Shown in pieces: positions 52,446-60,544 of a stretch of 64,000 bases of DNA. Each line of letters begins with the position of its first letter. The first letter of the stretch is position 1. This DNA comes from Desulfoluna limicola (lineage in GTDB: Bacteria; Desulfobacterota; Desulfobacteria; Desulfobacterales; Desulfolunaceae), in assembly GCF_021654575.1 (NCBI RefSeq), contig NZ_AP024488.1, positions 1,984,001-2,048,000 of the forward strand. Reading direction: 5' to 3'. A model generated the notes under the pieces. That model ran no database searches. It worked only from the letters and a program-made list of their open reading frames with translations, and was not told where the DNA came from. Made by a program: the position numbers and the translations under genes.

Positions 52446-52600
52446 TTTAAAATATACCCACAACGTCTCCCGTGGCTGGGAGCACCACCTTAACTGGCAT
52501 CCACATCCACGCACCGAGGCCTTGAATACTCCCCGTGCGAGGCGGTTTTTCCCGATGAGCTCCCGTTTTGACGGGCGGAAGCCTTCGTTGCCCAAGACAC

Positions 52601-52832
52601 GTTGCAACGATTCAGCTCGAGGTGGCCTCCGGCGGACCTGCCGGAGGGGGCAACCTTATGGAAGGTATGACAAACAGGCATTGGGTTGCAGCCAGCCCTC
52701 GCCTTGAGCAACAAGCATCGCCTTATGCCGTTCAGGCCCCCACGGAGCTTGGCGGTACAAGGCGATACAACATCAAGATTTTGCTGAGCTTTTTTTAAAA
52801 GCGGTTCACCGGAAGCCTCACTGAATGATTAC
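52601..52832. mobile_element. MITE-like element, GTAAC-TIR family, copy 3 (232 bp, diverged)
   Basis: Ends GCAACGATTCAG (52604-52615) and CTGAATGATTAC (52821-52832) are imperfect inverses (9 of 12). The flanking 5-bp duplication is GACAC (52596-52600 and 52833-52837). The interior keeps CCTCCGGCGGACCTGCCGG, the stem ACCTT-ATGG-AAGGT in place of AAACTTTT-TG-AAAAGTTT, and ATGACAAACAGGC. It lies upstream of tetR. Confidence 0.72.
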
Positions 52833-52837
52833 GACAC

Positions 52838-53052
52838 TTTGACATTTCCTTTTTTTTAATTTACTCATACCCATAAACAGTATCACCACACAAGAAACAT
52901 CGATAACTTATCAAACCAAAGATGCGACCCACGCCGACACACTGACCTGTCAAACCCATACGCCTTCCCCCCATCCCCCCGTGAAGGCAGCATGCCCACG
53001 CCGCCATAGCGGCATACGTCACCCCCCGGACAGGGTAAGCCAAGGAGACGCC
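52838..53052. other. Spacer upstream of the gnnB-gnnA-lpxB operon
   Basis: AT-rich to about 52930, then GC-rich. No gene and no clear -10/-35 pair. AAGGAG at 53042-53047 is the ribosome-binding site of the next gene. Confidence 0.4.
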
Positions 53053-54135
53053 ATGCATTTTATCGACCTCAAATCCCAGTATCGACACATTGAAACCGAT
53101 GTATCGGAACGAATCCAGGCCGTCCTGGAACACGGTCAGTACATCAACGGACCAGAGGTCCGTGAGCTGGAAACATGCCTTGCCGAATTCACAGGCTCCG
53201 CATGCTGCATCGGTGCCTCCAGCGGCACGGACGCTCTCCTTATGGCCATGATGGCCTTGGGAATCCGGGCCGGCGATGAGGTCATCACAACCCCCTTCAC
53301 CTTCATCGCCACGGCTGAGACCATTGCTCTTCTGGGCGCGCTGCCTGTGTTTGTGGATATTGAACCCGACACCTGCAACATTGACCCTGCCCTGATTGAA
53401 GCGGCCATTACCGAAAAAACAAAGGCCATCATGCCCGTGAGCCTTTATGGCCAGTGTGCCGACTACGATGCCATCAATGCCATTGCGGAAAAGCACGGCC
53501 TGCCGGTGATCGAGGACGGTGCCCAGAGTTTCGGGGCGACCTACAAGGGCAAAAAGTCCTGCAACCTGACCACCATCGGGTGCACCTCCTTTTTCCCCTC
53601 AAAACCCCTGGGGGGATACGGGGACGGCGGTGCCTGCTTTACCAATGACGCCCCCCTTGCAAAGCGCATGCGGGAAACCCGGGACCATGGCCAAAACCGT
53701 CGGTACCACCACCCCCGCCTTGGGATTAACGGACGCCTCGACGGCATCCAGGCCGCGGTGCTTCTCTCCAAAATGGCTCTGTTCCCGGGTGAGGTAAAAA
53801 AACGGGGGGACATCGGCAAAAAATACATGGAGGCCTTGGACGACACGCGCATCACCCTGCCCGTTATCCGTCCCCACAACACCTCTGTTTTTGCCCAGTT
53901 CACCATCCGCATCGCAGACCGCGACGCCCTTCATAAAAACCTTCAGGAGAAGGGCATCCCCACCGCCGTCCACTACCCGGTCCCCCTGCACAGACAACCG
54001 GTCTTTAACCAGCCTGATGCCCGGTTGCCCGTCAGTGACGAGGTGGCAAAGTGCGTCCTCAGCCTGCCCATGCACCCGTACCTGACCCATGACGAGATTA
54101 AGCGTATCGCAACCGCTGTCAAGGAGGCCCTATGA
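53053..54135 (+). CDS. gnnB: DegT/DnrJ-type aminotransferase, probable GnnB (UDP-GlcNAc3N synthesis)
   Basis: PLP-dependent sugar aminotransferase, 360 residues, AAGGAG before ATG 53053. Family motifs: GPEVRELETCLAEFTGSACC, GASSGTDALLMAMMALGI, DEVITTPFTFIATAETIA, VPVIEDGAQSFGATYKG-like (LPVIEDGAQSFGATYKGKK) with the PLP aspartate, the Schiff-base lysine in SFFPSKPLGGYGDGG, and LDGIQAAVLLSKM. The next genes are a Gfo/Idh oxidoreductase (ATGA overlap) and lpxB. That set matches GnnA/GnnB, which convert UDP-GlcNAc to its 3-amino form before lipid A synthesis. WbpE-type activity on UDP-GlcNAcA is the alternative; the lipid A neighbour favours GnnB. Confidence 0.82.
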   Translation: MHFIDLKSQYRHIETDVSERIQAVLEHGQYINGPEVRELETCLAEFTGSACCIGASSGTDALLMAMMALGIRAGDEVITTPFTFIATAETIALLGALPVFVDIEPDTCNIDPALIEAAITEKTKAIMPVSLYGQCADYDAINAIAEKHGLPVIEDGAQSFGATYKGKKSCNLTTIGCTSFFPSKPLGGYGDGGACFTNDAPLAKRMRETRDHGQNRRYHHPRLGINGRLDGIQAAVLLSKMALFPGEVKKRGDIGKKYMEALDDTRITLPVIRPHNTSVFAQFTIRIADRDALHKNLQEKGIPTAVHYPVPLHRQPVFNQPDARLPVSDEVAKCVLSLPMHPYLTHDEIKRIATAVKEAL

Positions 54136-55061
54136 AAGCAGGAGTGATCGGCGTTGGCAAACTGGGAAAGATCCATGCACGTATCTACGGAGAGCTGGAT
54201 GAGTTCGAGCTGGTGGGGGTGTCCGACCCGATCAGGCCGGATGATGAGCACCTCCATGGTGCCCGGTGGACGGACGATTACAGGGAGCTCCTCACCATGG
54301 GCATCCAGGCGGTGAGCATCGCCACCCCCACCGTAAACCACCATGAGGTGGCAAAATTCTTCCTTGAAAACGGCGTCCACTGCCTCATCGAAAAGCCCAT
54401 CGCCGTCAGCATGGCGGAGGCCTCCGATCTTCTTGAGGTCGCAGCCAGAAACCAGGCCTTTCTCATGGTGGGCATGGTGGAGCGGTTCAACAAAGCCTAC
54501 GGCGAAGCCCGTAAAATGATCACCGGCCCCATGTTTATCGAATCCCACAGGCTTGGCCCCTTCCCCAACCGATCCCTGGATATCAGCGTGGTCCTCGACC
54601 TGATGATCCACGACCTCGACATCATCCTCGACCTCGTGGATGACGAGGTGGCCTCCGTTGAGGGGGTAGGAATCAAGGCCTTGACTGACAAGGCGGACAT
54701 CGCCAACGCCCGGATCCACTTTCAAGGGGGGTGCATCGCCAACGTCACGGCGTCGCGTATCTCCGAAGAGAAGATGCGGCGCACGCGTGTCTTCTTCAAC
54801 CACAACTACGTCTCCCTCGATTTTGCCGGCCACAAAATCAAGGCCTTCAGAAACACGCAAAGCGGCATCGAGAAAAGAGAGATCGACATTGAAATGGAAG
54901 AGCCCCTCAAGCGAGAGATCCTCCACTTCCACACCGGGATCACGGCGGAACCGCGCGACTACACCATGGCAAAAAATGCGGCCATGGCCCTTGACCTTGC
55001 CCTGAAAATCGACGAAGATCTGACCAACCGTCAGAACCAGCTCCGGAGCGCCCCCAATTGA
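54132..55061 (+). CDS. gnnA: Gfo/Idh/MocA oxidoreductase, probable GnnA
   Basis: NAD-dependent sugar-nucleotide dehydrogenase, 309 residues. N-terminal Rossmann fold GVIGVGKLGKIHARIYGELD, ATPTVNHHEVAKFFLENGVH, then the catalytic EKPIAVSMAEA with the lysine. The C-terminal domain has VERFNKAYGEARK and the conserved DLMIHDLDIILDLV. It would oxidise the 3-OH of UDP-GlcNAc for the aminotransferase encoded upstream (start overlaps the gnnB stop, ATGA). Its stop overlaps the TTG start codon of a possible lpxB extension. The assignment rests on family plus neighbours. Confidence 0.82.
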   Translation: MKAGVIGVGKLGKIHARIYGELDEFELVGVSDPIRPDDEHLHGARWTDDYRELLTMGIQAVSIATPTVNHHEVAKFFLENGVHCLIEKPIAVSMAEASDLLEVAARNQAFLMVGMVERFNKAYGEARKMITGPMFIESHRLGPFPNRSLDISVVLDLMIHDLDIILDLVDDEVASVEGVGIKALTDKADIANARIHFQGGCIANVTASRISEEKMRRTRVFFNHNYVSLDFAGHKIKAFRNTQSGIEKREIDIEMEEPLKREILHFHTGITAEPRDYTMAKNAAMALDLALKIDEDLTNRQNQLRSAPN

Positions 55062-55126
55062 AAAAGGGCTCCGGTTACCCGATACCCTGGAGAGGGGCCC
55101 TCGCCGGCCCCCGCAAAGGCAAGGTT

Positions 55127-56218
55127 GTGAAACTTTTTATCGTTGCAGGCGAACCCTCCGGTGACATGCATGCCACCGAACTGGTCCACGCCCTGAAAGC
55201 CAAGTCCCCCGACATCGATGTCTACTCCGCAGGCGGCCCCGAACTGGCGGCCTGCTCCACCCAGGTGGCGGATCTTGCCAGTCTCGCCGTCACCGGTTTC
55301 TTAGAGGTCATCAGCTACCTCCCCACCATCATCCGCATGTTCAACCACATCGTGGCTGAGGTGGAAAAAATCGACCCCGACGTGGTGGTCTTCACCGACT
55401 ACCCCGACTTCAACTTCCGGCTGGCCAAGCGCCTTGCCAAACCGGGACGCAAACTCGTCTACTTCATCAGCCCCCAGCTCTGGGCCTGGCGCAAGGGGCG
55501 CCTGAAGCTGGTGAAGAAATTCATCGACAAGATGCTGGTCATCTTTCCTTTTGAAGAGGCCTTCTATAGGGAAAATGGTGTGGAAGCCGCCTTTGTGGGC
55601 AACCCCCTGGTCAACACCATCCCCGCGATGAAAGAGATATCAGCCGGAGACGCCCCCCGTCGCATCCTCCTTCTGCCCGGCTCCCGCACCAAAGAGGTGA
55701 AGTCAAACCTTCCCACCATGTGCGACGCCAAGCTGCGGATGGAGGGGCGAATTGACGCCGAGTTCTCCGTGCTGAAACACCCAAGTCTCGACCCCGCCCT
55801 CTTTGAATGCGCCCACGAGGCAGGGATCCGCGTCTTTGAAGGCAATCCCCACCAGGAGTTCCAGAGCACCGACCTGGCCATCGCCTGCTCGGGTACCGTC
55901 ACCTTTGAGCTGGCCCTGTCAGGGGTCCCCACAGTGGTGCTCTACCGCATGAGCCCCGTCACCTACCACATCGCCAAGACCCTTGTGAGGGTGGACGCCA
56001 TCTCCATCCCCAACCTCATCTTAAAACACCACGTCTTCCCGGAACTCATCCAGGACGCCGCCTCACCCGAGGGCATCGCCGAGGAAGCCCTCTCCATCCT
56101 GAACAACCCCGAGCGCCTCGCCGAAATCCGCCAGGAGTTGGCCCGATTCCGGACACTGGTCAAGGCCTTTGACGCGGACTACGCGGCCCGGGAAGTTTTT
56201 TCATTGGTGGAGACGTAA
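55127..56218 (+). CDS. lpxB: Lipid-A-disaccharide synthase
   Basis: GT19 glycosyltransferase that joins UDP-2,3-diacylglucosamine (here possibly its 3-amino analogue) and lipid X at the inner membrane. 363 residues from GTG 55127, where the typical start KLFIVAGEPSGDMHATELV begins. A TTG at 55058 overlapping gnnA would add 23 residues without family similarity. Motifs: FTDYPDFNFRLAKRL, YFISPQLWAWRKGRLKLVKK, FPFEEAFYRENGVEAAFVGN, LLLPGSRTKEVKSNLP, ACSGTVTFELALSGVPTVVL. Third gene of the gnnB-gnnA-lpxB operon. Confidence 0.94.
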   Translation: MKLFIVAGEPSGDMHATELVHALKAKSPDIDVYSAGGPELAACSTQVADLASLAVTGFLEVISYLPTIIRMFNHIVAEVEKIDPDVVVFTDYPDFNFRLAKRLAKPGRKLVYFISPQLWAWRKGRLKLVKKFIDKMLVIFPFEEAFYRENGVEAAFVGNPLVNTIPAMKEISAGDAPRRILLLPGSRTKEVKSNLPTMCDAKLRMEGRIDAEFSVLKHPSLDPALFECAHEAGIRVFEGNPHQEFQSTDLAIACSGTVTFELALSGVPTVVLYRMSPVTYHIAKTLVRVDAISIPNLILKHHVFPELIQDAASPEGIAEEALSILNNPERLAEIRQELARFRTLVKAFDADYAAREVFSLVET

Positions 56219-56300
56219 AAAAAGCAAACGTCCGGCGACAAGGAGGGGCACCTTGAAACCTTGAGGCGGATGGGTAAAATTCTCCCAGGCCTCATCACGT
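56219..56300. repeat. Eroded hairpin repeat after lpxB
   Basis: GTCCGGCGACAAGGAGGGGC followed by ACCTTGAAACCTTGAGGCGG resembles the GCCTCCGGCGGCAAGGTGGG form seen at 37336, with several changes. Confidence 0.45.
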
Positions 56301-56301
56301 A

Positions 56302-56502
56302 TTGACCATTTTGATAGATACTGCCGAACAACAAGTAAACTTAAAAGCTCAAGTTTCGGAGTTGATATTTGAGTCAACGTCCGACCGGCCAGAGTTTATC
56401 ATCTGTAGATATTTGGAAGAGCAATTGCATGCTCTGTTCAAAAATCTCAATCAAAAGGGTCCGGGGATGACGGCCCTCAATCTTAACTATAGTGATTATT
56501 GA
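56302..56502 (+). CDS. Possible small protein, AT-rich
   Basis: 66 codons from TTG 56302 (LIDTAEQQVNLKAQVSELIF, ending LNLNYSDY). No ribosome-binding site is visible. Base composition is clearly more AT-rich than the flanking operon. It could be the remnant of an acquired gene. Low confidence that it is translated. Confidence 0.3.
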   Translation: MTILIDTAEQQVNLKAQVSELIFESTSDRPEFIICRYLEEQLHALFKNLNQKGPGMTALNLNYSDY

Positions 56503-56539
56503 CTGAGTCAAGACAGGGATAATTCAAGCGGGGACACTA

Positions 56540-56770
56540 TTGAGTATTTTTAGTTTAACACCCATCGTTGCTCCTAAAGGGGAGCCTGGGCTGTTCCATT
56601 CAGACAATATCTTTGAAGCCTATTACATCGGTGAAATATACGGTTACGTCGTTTTTTTTGTTGTTGTAGTCGTGTTATTGGTGCTTGTTGCTTTGAGCGC
56701 CAAGGTGGTTCAATTGTACAGGTACTGTCGTGACAAAGTGACGGGACCAGGTAAAAAATATCCATCCTAG
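56540..56770 (+). CDS. Possible small single-span membrane protein
   Basis: 76 codons from TTG 56540, with GCGGGGA 7 bases upstream. One strong hydrophobic segment (YVVFFVVVVVLLVLVALSAK, about residues 35-54) is followed by a basic tail (YRYCRDKVTGPGKKYPS), an N-out/C-in arrangement. AT-rich like the preceding ORF and followed by a terminator. No family recognised. Confidence 0.42.
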   Translation: MSIFSLTPIVAPKGEPGLFHSDNIFEAYYIGEIYGYVVFFVVVVVLLVLVALSAKVVQLYRYCRDKVTGPGKKYPS

Positions 56771-56810
56771 TGGCCATTAATTTAATTCAGGGAAAAAGTG
56801 AAAAAACCAC

Positions 56811-56846
56811 AAAAAAAGCCTGTGCACGCATGCACAGGCTTTTTGT
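56811..56846. terminator. Bidirectional terminator between the small ORFs and panB
   Basis: AAAAAGCCTGTGCA-CGCA-TGCACAGGCTTTTT, a perfect stem with A and T runs. Confidence 0.93.
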
Positions 56847-56899
56847 ATTGATTCAGCGAGCCCCGCGTCCCCTGGTCTCAAAGGAACGCAACCACCCAT

Positions 56900-57691
56900 C
56901 TACTTGTTGTAGCAGTGCTCCGGAGCGGGGAAATCACCGCCCTTGACCTCATCGATGAACCCCTGGATGCCTTTCCTGGCTTCGTCACCCAGGTTGCAAT
57001 ACTTCTTCACGAACTTGGGAATGTGGCCGGAGTTGATGCCCAGCATGTCGTGCATCACGAGGATCTGACCGTCGCAGTCGGGACCGGCACCGATGCCGAT
57101 GGTGGGAATGGTCAGTTTTTCGGTGATGGCTTTGGCAATGTGGTTGGGAATCCCCTCAAGAACCACGGAAAAAGCCCCGGCTTCCTGAACGGCCAAGGCG
57201 TCTGCCATGAGTCGGTCTTCGTCACGCTGGACTTTGAAGCCACCCATCTGGTGAACAGACTGGGGGGTGAGGCCGATGTGGGCCTGCACGGGAATGCCTG
57301 CCGTGGAAATGGCCTTGATTACATCGCAAACCGAGGCGCCGCCCTCGAGCTTTACAGCTGACGCGTCGGTCTCCTTGAGAAAGCGTCCGGCATTTCTCAC
57401 GGCATCTTCCACGCTGGTCTGGTAGGCCATAAAGGGCATGTCCCCGACCACCATGGTGCGTTTGCATGCCCGGGCAACAATGCGGGTGTGGTAGATCATC
57501 TCGTCCATGGTCACATGAAGGGTGCTGTTGCCCCCTTGAATCACCATGCCGAGGGAATCCCCCACGAGAATCATATCCACACCGGTCTCGTCCATCAGGG
57601 TGGCAAAGGGGAAGTCATAGGCGGTCATGGCCGTGATCTTCTCACCTTCCTTCTTCTTGTTGTAAAGCGTTGTGACGGTAACTTTTTTCAT
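56900..57691 (-). CDS. panB: 3-methyl-2-oxobutanoate hydroxymethyltransferase
   Basis: First committed enzyme of pantothenate synthesis: transfers a hydroxymethyl group from 5,10-methylene-THF to ketoisovalerate. 263 residues, family length. Motifs: [40 protein letters not shown] with the metal-binding Asp, [75 protein letters not shown] precedes ATG 57691. It lies 19 bases after thyX on the same strand, so one transcript; both use methylene-THF. Confidence 0.96.
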   Translation of the reverse strand: MKKVTVTTLYNKKKEGEKITAMTAYDFPFATLMDETGVDMILVGDSLGMVIQGGNSTLHVTMDEMIYHTRIVARACKRTMVVGDMPFMAYQTSVEDAVRNAGRFLKETDASAVKLEGGASVCDVIKAISTAGIPVQAHIGLTPQSVHQMGGFKVQRDEDRLMADALAVQEAGAFSVVLEGIPNHIAKAITEKLTIPTIGIGAGPDCDGQILVMHDMLGINSGHIPKFVKKYCNLGDEARKGIQGFIDEVKGGDFPAPEHCYNK

Positions 57692-57710
57692 GACACCTTT
57701 CCTTATTTTG

Positions 57711-59123
57711 TTACATATTGGAAAAAAGTTGTTTCATTTCAACCTGTTTACCGCAACTCATCGTGCCTTCAGGGCACGTACCTTCCATAAAGCATCCCGG
57801 CCCAACCTTTCCAAAGAGAACCGGAGAGATATCCCGCACAGCGGCGAGCATGCCCACAGCATAGTTCCTGATTTCCCACTGGGCGCGATCACAGCAACGC
57901 AGCTTCAGAAAGTGGTAGAGCTCCCGGCCATTCATGGTGGTCACCACATCCATGACGTTGCCACTGAGGTAGAGATAGACCAGGTCCTCTTCCACGATGC
58001 CTTCATCGCAGAGCTCCATGTAGAGTTCCATGCTCTTTTCAAAGCAACGCATGTAAATCTCTTTGGCGGCCTCATTTTCGGTAACCGTTTCAGGGAGTAC
58101 ACAGGTTCGGCTCTTGCCAAACTCGGTAAAGGAGGGCACCACCAGGGACTGCATGCGGTGACGCGCCAGGTGGGTCAGGCATGAGAGGCTCATGTCATTC
58201 AGGCGGAAGGTGACGTTCACCTGCTCCAACTCGCGCTTGCGGCGGTCGGTGGTGACGATATCGATAACCTGGGAGACCAGCTCGTTGCTGTCACGAAGGA
58301 GCTCCAGGGCATCGGAGGACGAGCATCCGGTATTACCGGCCAGGGCCGAGACGGCCACCATGTAGTCCGGCTCTCCGGAGTGCGTGAGAAGCTCCACAAG
58401 GGCGCTGTCCTCATCGGATCTACGCTCAAGCCCCTTGCCGGCAACCAGTGAGCGAAGCAGGTCCTCTTTGTTCTCGCTTCCTTGTTCCACCCTCTCCAGC
58501 TCACCGAACACATCCGGAAGGATCTCTTTGGCCTGGGCCAGCAGGCTCTCACCAATCTGCTTGATTTCGGGGTAGGCAGCGCCGCGACCGTACAGAGAGG
58601 AGTAGAGAATGTGGAGCAGCTCGCGGGCATTCACCGTACAATAGATGTGGCTTCTCAAAGAGTAAGGAAGCACGAATCGAGCGTCTTCCTTGGGAACCCC
58701 GGCTTCGAGGAGGGTGTTGTAATCGTTGAACAAATCCTTGGACATCTCTTCGAATCGGCGTGCAACGGAGCCATCCACAGCCGAGCCGTCTTTCATTCGA
58801 AACCCGGGAAGCAGCCCGCCCATCTCGGAGTAGTCCACATACCGGCGAGACTTGATGGTGTACGCCGCAAGACGGAACTCAATGAGGAACTCTTCATAAA
58901 AAGCAGAGACATTTTCAAAGGCGAGGTTAAACACGGCATGTTCGGTGATGGTCACATGACCCAGAGCCACGACTTTTTGAATCAGCGAGCCGATGTTGGT
59001 GCGATCCGTGTTTTCATAGATTTCCGTAGCGGCCCCTTTGGTGGATGAAATGCGCGCTGCAGAAGCACAAATACGCTCAGGTTCCGGTGTGCAGGCAAGT
59101 ATGACGGCTCTCGCTTTTTCCAT
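57711..59123 (-). CDS. thyX: FAD-dependent thymidylate synthase, tandem ThyX
   Basis: 470 residues, about twice the usual ThyX length, made of two ThyX domains. Domain 1 (about 40-250) has [20 protein letters not shown], but the signature RHRxxSxxxxSxRY reads [14 protein letters not shown], and the C-terminal motif is [20 protein letters not shown]. Domain 2 (about 260-470) has [20 protein letters not shown] with RHR intact and [20 protein letters not shown] plus IRNYA complete. ThyX active sites form between subunits, so one chain could form a pseudo-dimer with fewer working sites. It makes dTMP from dUMP with methylene-THF and FAD. GAGGAG precedes ATG 59123. panB follows 19 bases downstream. 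Confidence 0.88.
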   Translation of the reverse strand: MEKARAVILACTPEPERICASAARISSTKGAATEIYENTDRTNIGSLIQKVVALGHVTITEHAVFNLAFENVSAFYEEFLIEFRLAAYTIKSRRYVDYSEMGGLLPGFRMKDGSAVDGSVARRFEEMSKDLFNDYNTLLEAGVPKEDARFVLPYSLRSHIYCTVNARELLHILYSSLYGRGAAYPEIKQIGESLLAQAKEILPDVFGELERVEQGSENKEDLLRSLVAGKGLERRSDEDSALVELLTHSGEPDYMVAVSALAGNTGCSSSDALELLRDSNELVSQVIDIVTTDRRKRELEQVNVTFRLNDMSLSCLTHLARHRMQSLVVPSFTEFGKSRTCVLPETVTENEAAKEIYMRCFEKSMELYMELCDEGIVEEDLVYLYLSGNVMDVVTTMNGRELYHFLKLRCCDRAQWEIRNYAVGMLAAVRDISPVLFGKVGPGCFMEGTCPEGTMSCGKQVEMKQLFSNM

Positions 59124-59529
59124 ATGGTTATTCTGCTCCTCGATCGCTGATATTGAAGTAGATTAAGGGAGCCCCCCTGTAAACAGGACCATTTTGGTCA
59201 AGTTTATTCCCACAATCCGGCAAGGGTGATTTTGACCTTTGCCCAGCAGGCAGTCCCTCGGCCTGCATGGTCACCCAACGTATTGCGTTTTTCCTCAACT
59301 GAAAACCGCTGTTTTGTTGCAAAATGCTGTGAACGATAACTTTTCTCAGGAACGGATCATTCATCACATATAATAAAGAGGGAAGCAAGGGCAAGAGGTA
59401 AAAAACGGGATGCTGTCAACATCCCGTTTTCATGGTTTATCTCAATAAATCATCTTGCCGGCCCCGCCCTCCCCGCCCAAGACAGGGTTCCGGCGCAGGC
59501 AACGCACCTGCTCAGGCATGACCGGGTTG
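59124..59529. other. Spacer between cooC and thyX
   Basis: Contains the cooC-side terminator (59401-59430). 59160-59395 must hold the thyX promoter; no convincing -35/-10 pair was found. No repeat-family member is seen. Confidence 0.4.
59399..59434 (-). terminator. Terminator of the fhs-raco-cooC cluster
   Basis: AAAACGGGATG/CATCCCGTTTT with a 7-base loop; on the minus strand it is followed by TTTTTT, about 100 bases beyond the cooC stop. Confidence 0.88.
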
Positions 59530-60294
59530 TCAGGCCACCGTGGCCAGAACCTTCTCCATGACACCGTTCAGGGCCAGGGCCGACGGGGCATCACCGGGTA
59601 GTTCCATCATGGATCGCTTCTCCATGTCCAGAACACCAAGCTCGGGATCATCGGGAACGGTCCCCACAATTTCCACGCCGATCTCTTTTACTTCGTCAAG
59701 GAAGGTGCCGTTCAGGATTTCCGGTGCCCGTGTCACCACCAGCCCTTTGTGGTGAACATCAAGCTTGAGGTCGTCCAGCATGTCGTGGATCCGTTTGACC
59801 GCACGCAGGCCCCTTAGGGAGTAATCGGTGATGAGAAGCAGGTAATCCACCCGGCCGCTGGTGCGCCTGCTCAAATGCTCCATCCCGGCCTCGTTGTCCA
59901 CCACCATGTACTTATACGTAGAGGCCAACTCCTCGGTGAACTTGTTCAGGATATTGTTTACCATGCAGTAGCACCCCTGCCCTTCCTGGCGGCCCATCAC
60001 AAGCAGGTCGAAGTCCTTCCTCTCAATGATCACCTGGTTCATGAGAAGTTCCAGGTAATTCACCTTGTCCATACCCGACGGCACCCCTTGCGGGTCTTTC
60101 ATAAAGCCTTCGCGGATATCACCCACGGTTTTTTCGACCTCAATGCCAAGGGTCTCCCCCAGGTTGCTGTTGGGGTCTGCATCCACAGCCAGCACCGGTG
60201 AAACACCGTTGGCCGCAAGGTACCGCACCACCTGAGATGCCGTGGTGGTTTTTCCGGTACCGCCTTTACCTGCTACTGCAATGACTTTTCCCAT
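59530..60294 (-). CDS. cooC: CooC-type nickel-insertion ATPase (CO dehydrogenase/acetyl-CoA synthase maturation)
   Basis: MinD-type P-loop ATPase of 254 residues that supports nickel insertion into CO dehydrogenase/acetyl-CoA synthase. Deviant Walker A VAGKGGTGKTTTAS at the N-terminus, LAVDADPNSNLGETLGI, the metal-binding CxC in EGQGCYCMVN, and VVDNEAGMEHLSRRT. GAGG lies before ATG 60294; the frame upstream passes through a hairpin repeat and is not coding. It is downstream of the RACo-type gene on the same strand, in line with a Wood-Ljungdahl cluster. AcsF is the close alternative. Confidence 0.9.
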   Translation of the reverse strand: MGKVIAVAGKGGTGKTTTASQVVRYLAANGVSPVLAVDADPNSNLGETLGIEVEKTVGDIREGFMKDPQGVPSGMDKVNYLELLMNQVIIERKDFDLLVMGRQEGQGCYCMVNNILNKFTEELASTYKYMVVDNEAGMEHLSRRTSGRVDYLLLITDYSLRGLRAVKRIHDMLDDLKLDVHHKGLVVTRAPEILNGTFLDEVKEIGVEIVGTVPDDPELGVLDMEKRSMMELPGDAPSALALNGVMEKVLATVA

Positions 60295-60339
60295 GGTATT
60301 CCTCAATAAGGGTCCAAAGTGAAATTGCCTTCTGCGGGC

Positions 60340-60432
60340 AGAGGATGATCCCCTGCACCCCAGGCTCGCGGATAGTCCATCCCACGTACCCGGGGTTGCC
60401 ACATTCGGTGACGGGCCTGGCCCGTAAATGAA
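60340..60432. repeat. Diverged hairpin repeat between raco and cooC
   Basis: GGGATGATCCCC-type text (GAGGATGATCCCCTGCACCC, 60342-60361), then a degraded loop hairpin (CCCACGTACCCGGGG), CACATTCGGTGACGG and GGGCCTGGCCCGT. The order matches 18460-18552 in module content. Confidence 0.6.
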
Positions 60433-60544
60433 TGTCACCCTAGTTCATTAGCGATTGACCGACAGCGACCATACCGCCGGTGTCGTGTTCACACAGAGGC
60501 TTGCCGAACGCGTGACAACGCCACCTCGACAGGCCCCGGAAACA

